DNA of 64,000 bases. Source: Pseudodonghicola xiamenensis DSM 18339. GTDB lineage: Bacteria; Pseudomonadota; Alphaproteobacteria; Rhodobacterales; Rhodobacteraceae. A program made the position numbers and the translations under genes. Positions 63,139-64,000 of the stretch are shown piece after piece. The notes beneath the pieces were generated by a model. The model was not told where the DNA came from. It was given only the letters and a program-made list of their open reading frames with translations, and ran no database searches. The stretch is from contig NZ_AUBS01000001.1 of NCBI RefSeq assembly GCF_000429365.1, positions 1 to 64,000 of the forward strand, given 5' to 3'. Position 1 is the stretch's first letter. Each line of letters starts with the position of its first letter.

Positions 63139-63240
63139 AAATGAAAGTTGATGCGCGGTTGTAGCTCAGTTGGTTAGAGTACCGGCCTGTCACGCCGGGG
63201 GTCGCGGGTTCGAGCCCCGTCAACCGCGCCACTTTCATTT
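63139..63240 (+). repeat. Inverted arms flanking the second tRNA-Asp
   Basis: AAATGAAAGT (63139-63148) and ACTTTCATTT (63231-63240) are perfect 10-bp inverted repeats around the second tRNA. Their sequence differs from the arms of the first copy. Confidence 0.7.
63155..63231 (+). tRNA. tRNA-Asp (GTC), second identical copy
   Basis: The 77-nt tRNA is identical to the first copy, with anticodon GTC and an encoded CCA. It starts 52 bp after the first. The two are probably one transcript; palindromes at 63251-63280 (CGTCTCTGAGACG, and GCCGATTT / AAATCGGC) may close it. Confidence 0.98.
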
Positions 63241-63536
63241 CTTTCCCAAACGTCTCTGAGACGCCGATTTCCAAATCGGCAGCAATAATCCCAGATCGGT
63301 ACCTATTGGGAGCTTTCGGACCACAGGTGTCGGCGGGATTGCCTGCCCCCCTTGATCCAATCTTGACAGATTTACGACATTTGACTGACCTTTGGGAACC
63401 TTGGCTCCCCGTTGCTTGCGATGGCGCTGCGTTCGAGGCTGTAACGCCCTCCGGGTGGCCGTTCTTGTAAGCTCTGCAGCAATCGAGAGCCTTGGGCGAC
63501 TGTCCGTCCGGCGTGACTGCAGAGGCCGGATTGCCA
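63241..63536. other. Intergenic region after the tRNA genes
   Basis: No gene is supported. It holds two short palindromes right after the tRNAs (63251-63263 and 63263-63280) and a TTGACA word at 63363-63368 that could be the -35 element for the membrane protein gene, although no clear -10 follows at the usual distance. Confidence 0.45.
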
Positions 63537-63574
63537 GAAGCTGGAAGGAGCCGAAGAAGCTGGAAGGAGCCGAA
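63537..63574 (+). repeat. 19-bp tandem duplication carrying the ribosome binding site
   Basis: The 19-bp unit GAAGCTGGAAGGAGCCGAA occurs twice in perfect tandem (63537-63555, 63556-63574). Each copy holds AAGGAG. The second lies 8 nt before the GTG of the following gene; the first would be 19 bp further away. Confidence 0.85.
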
Positions 63575-63577
63575 ATA

Positions 63578-64000
63578 GTGACTCAGCCATCCCTCGTTGC
63601 GCGGGGAAAGCGAGAAGTCTTCACCCTCATGGGGCTGATTCTTCACGATGCCGTCGTCGTCCGCATGTTTCTGACACTGCTGGCCGCGACCATGGTGATG
63701 ATCGTGCTTTACGTGATCGCCGGCATCTGGGATGGCGAATACGCCCTGGCGCATGTCATACGGCATAATTTCGACCTCGGGCTCGATGACGTCTTTGCCG
63801 AGAACTTCAATCACGGGCTGTCATTTCTGGTCGCGGTGCTGATGCTCTTGAGCTTTTTCGAGATCCGATCCCGGGCGCTGATGTTTCTGGTCGTACTCTA
63901 CAGCTTCATTTGGTTCGATGATTCCTCACAGTATCACGAACGGGCCGGGGGAAAGATCGGCGCGGCGCTGCATATCCCGGTGTCGCATGGGCTCGGCCCG
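63578..64000 (+). CDS. Membrane protein, 5' part only
   Basis: The frame starts with GTG 63578, AGGAG 8 nt before it, and stays open for 141 codons to the window edge. Hydrophobic spans are visible at about 29-52 (MFLTLLAATMVMIVLYVIAGIW), 82-98 (GLSFLVAVLMLLSFFEI) and 101-115 (ALMFLVVLYSFIWF). I do not recognise the family. The gene is preceded by a duplicated ribosome site. Confidence 0.7.
   Translation, partial: MTQPSLVARGKREVFTLMGLILHDAVVVRMFLTLLAATMVMIVLYVIAGIWDGEYALAHVIRHNFDLGLDDVFAENFNHGLSFLVAVLMLLSFFEIRSRALMFLVVLYSFIWFDDSSQYHERAGGKIGAALHIPVSHGLGP

Noticed and set aside
62624..63814. Open frame of 396 codons on the minus strand with an internal repeated peptide
   Set aside because: It runs across both tRNA-Asp genes; the peptide repeat is only the duplicated tRNA read antisense.

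Overview
The window is high-GC bacterial chromosome with densely packed, translationally coupled operons. The gene content is typical of Rhodobacteraceae (Alphaproteobacteria): a dimethylamine monooxygenase cluster, the aerobic cob pathway with cobG and cobN, cobalamin riboswitches, pseudoazurin, and many Opp/Dpp and Ugp importers. The genus cannot be named from the sequence. No phage, insertion sequence or CRISPR array was seen.

Layout. (1) 1-15.2 kb is a one-carbon/methylated-amine island. It has a divergent GlxA-type regulator, a four-subunit sarcosine oxidase-like enzyme that may be N-methylglutamate dehydrogenase, folD and purU, a FadR-type GntR regulator, an ammonium transporter with a 57-residue membrane protein behind it, dmmDABC and an SMR exporter. 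Together these would demethylate amines, move the methyl carbon through tetrahydrofolate to formate, and handle the ammonium or amine released. (2) 15.2-17.5 kb is a lower-GC islet with a GSCFA protein and an SGNH-type protein that overlap. (3) 17.5-26.9 kb has an IclR regulator divergent from a complete Dpp-type importer that ends in a gamma-glutamyltransferase without signal peptide and an M20 peptidase. (4) 27.0-30.0 kb has pdxY, a NUDIX remnant, a LysR gene and a YiiX-like protein that has lost its catalytic residues. (5) 30.2-37.5 kb is a second Opp-type importer that ends in a beta-lactamase-fold serine hydrolase, with a divergent LysR. (6) 37.7-43.5 kb has a small lipoprotein and a ugpBAEC operon with a Pho-box-like site in front and an endonuclease/exonuclease/phosphatase-fold enzyme as fifth gene. 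(7) 43.6-62.6 kb is a cobalamin region under three B12 riboswitches: a Fec/Btu-type importer plus pseudoazurin on the + strand, cbiM-cobF, a large cobW-cobN-cobG-cobH-cobI-cobJ operon, cobLEMBA, and cobK alone on the opposite strand. (8) 63.0-64.0 kb has two identical tRNA-Asp genes and the start of a membrane protein cut by the window edge.

Nothing here is a clearly new defence or mobile system. The best leads are the zinc-site-less delta subunit, the small membrane protein behind the ammonium transporter, the importer operons ending in cytoplasmic hydrolases, the phosphodiesterase-like gene of the ugp operon, the pseudoazurin under a B12 riboswitch, and the cobK/cobL start codons that share bases.
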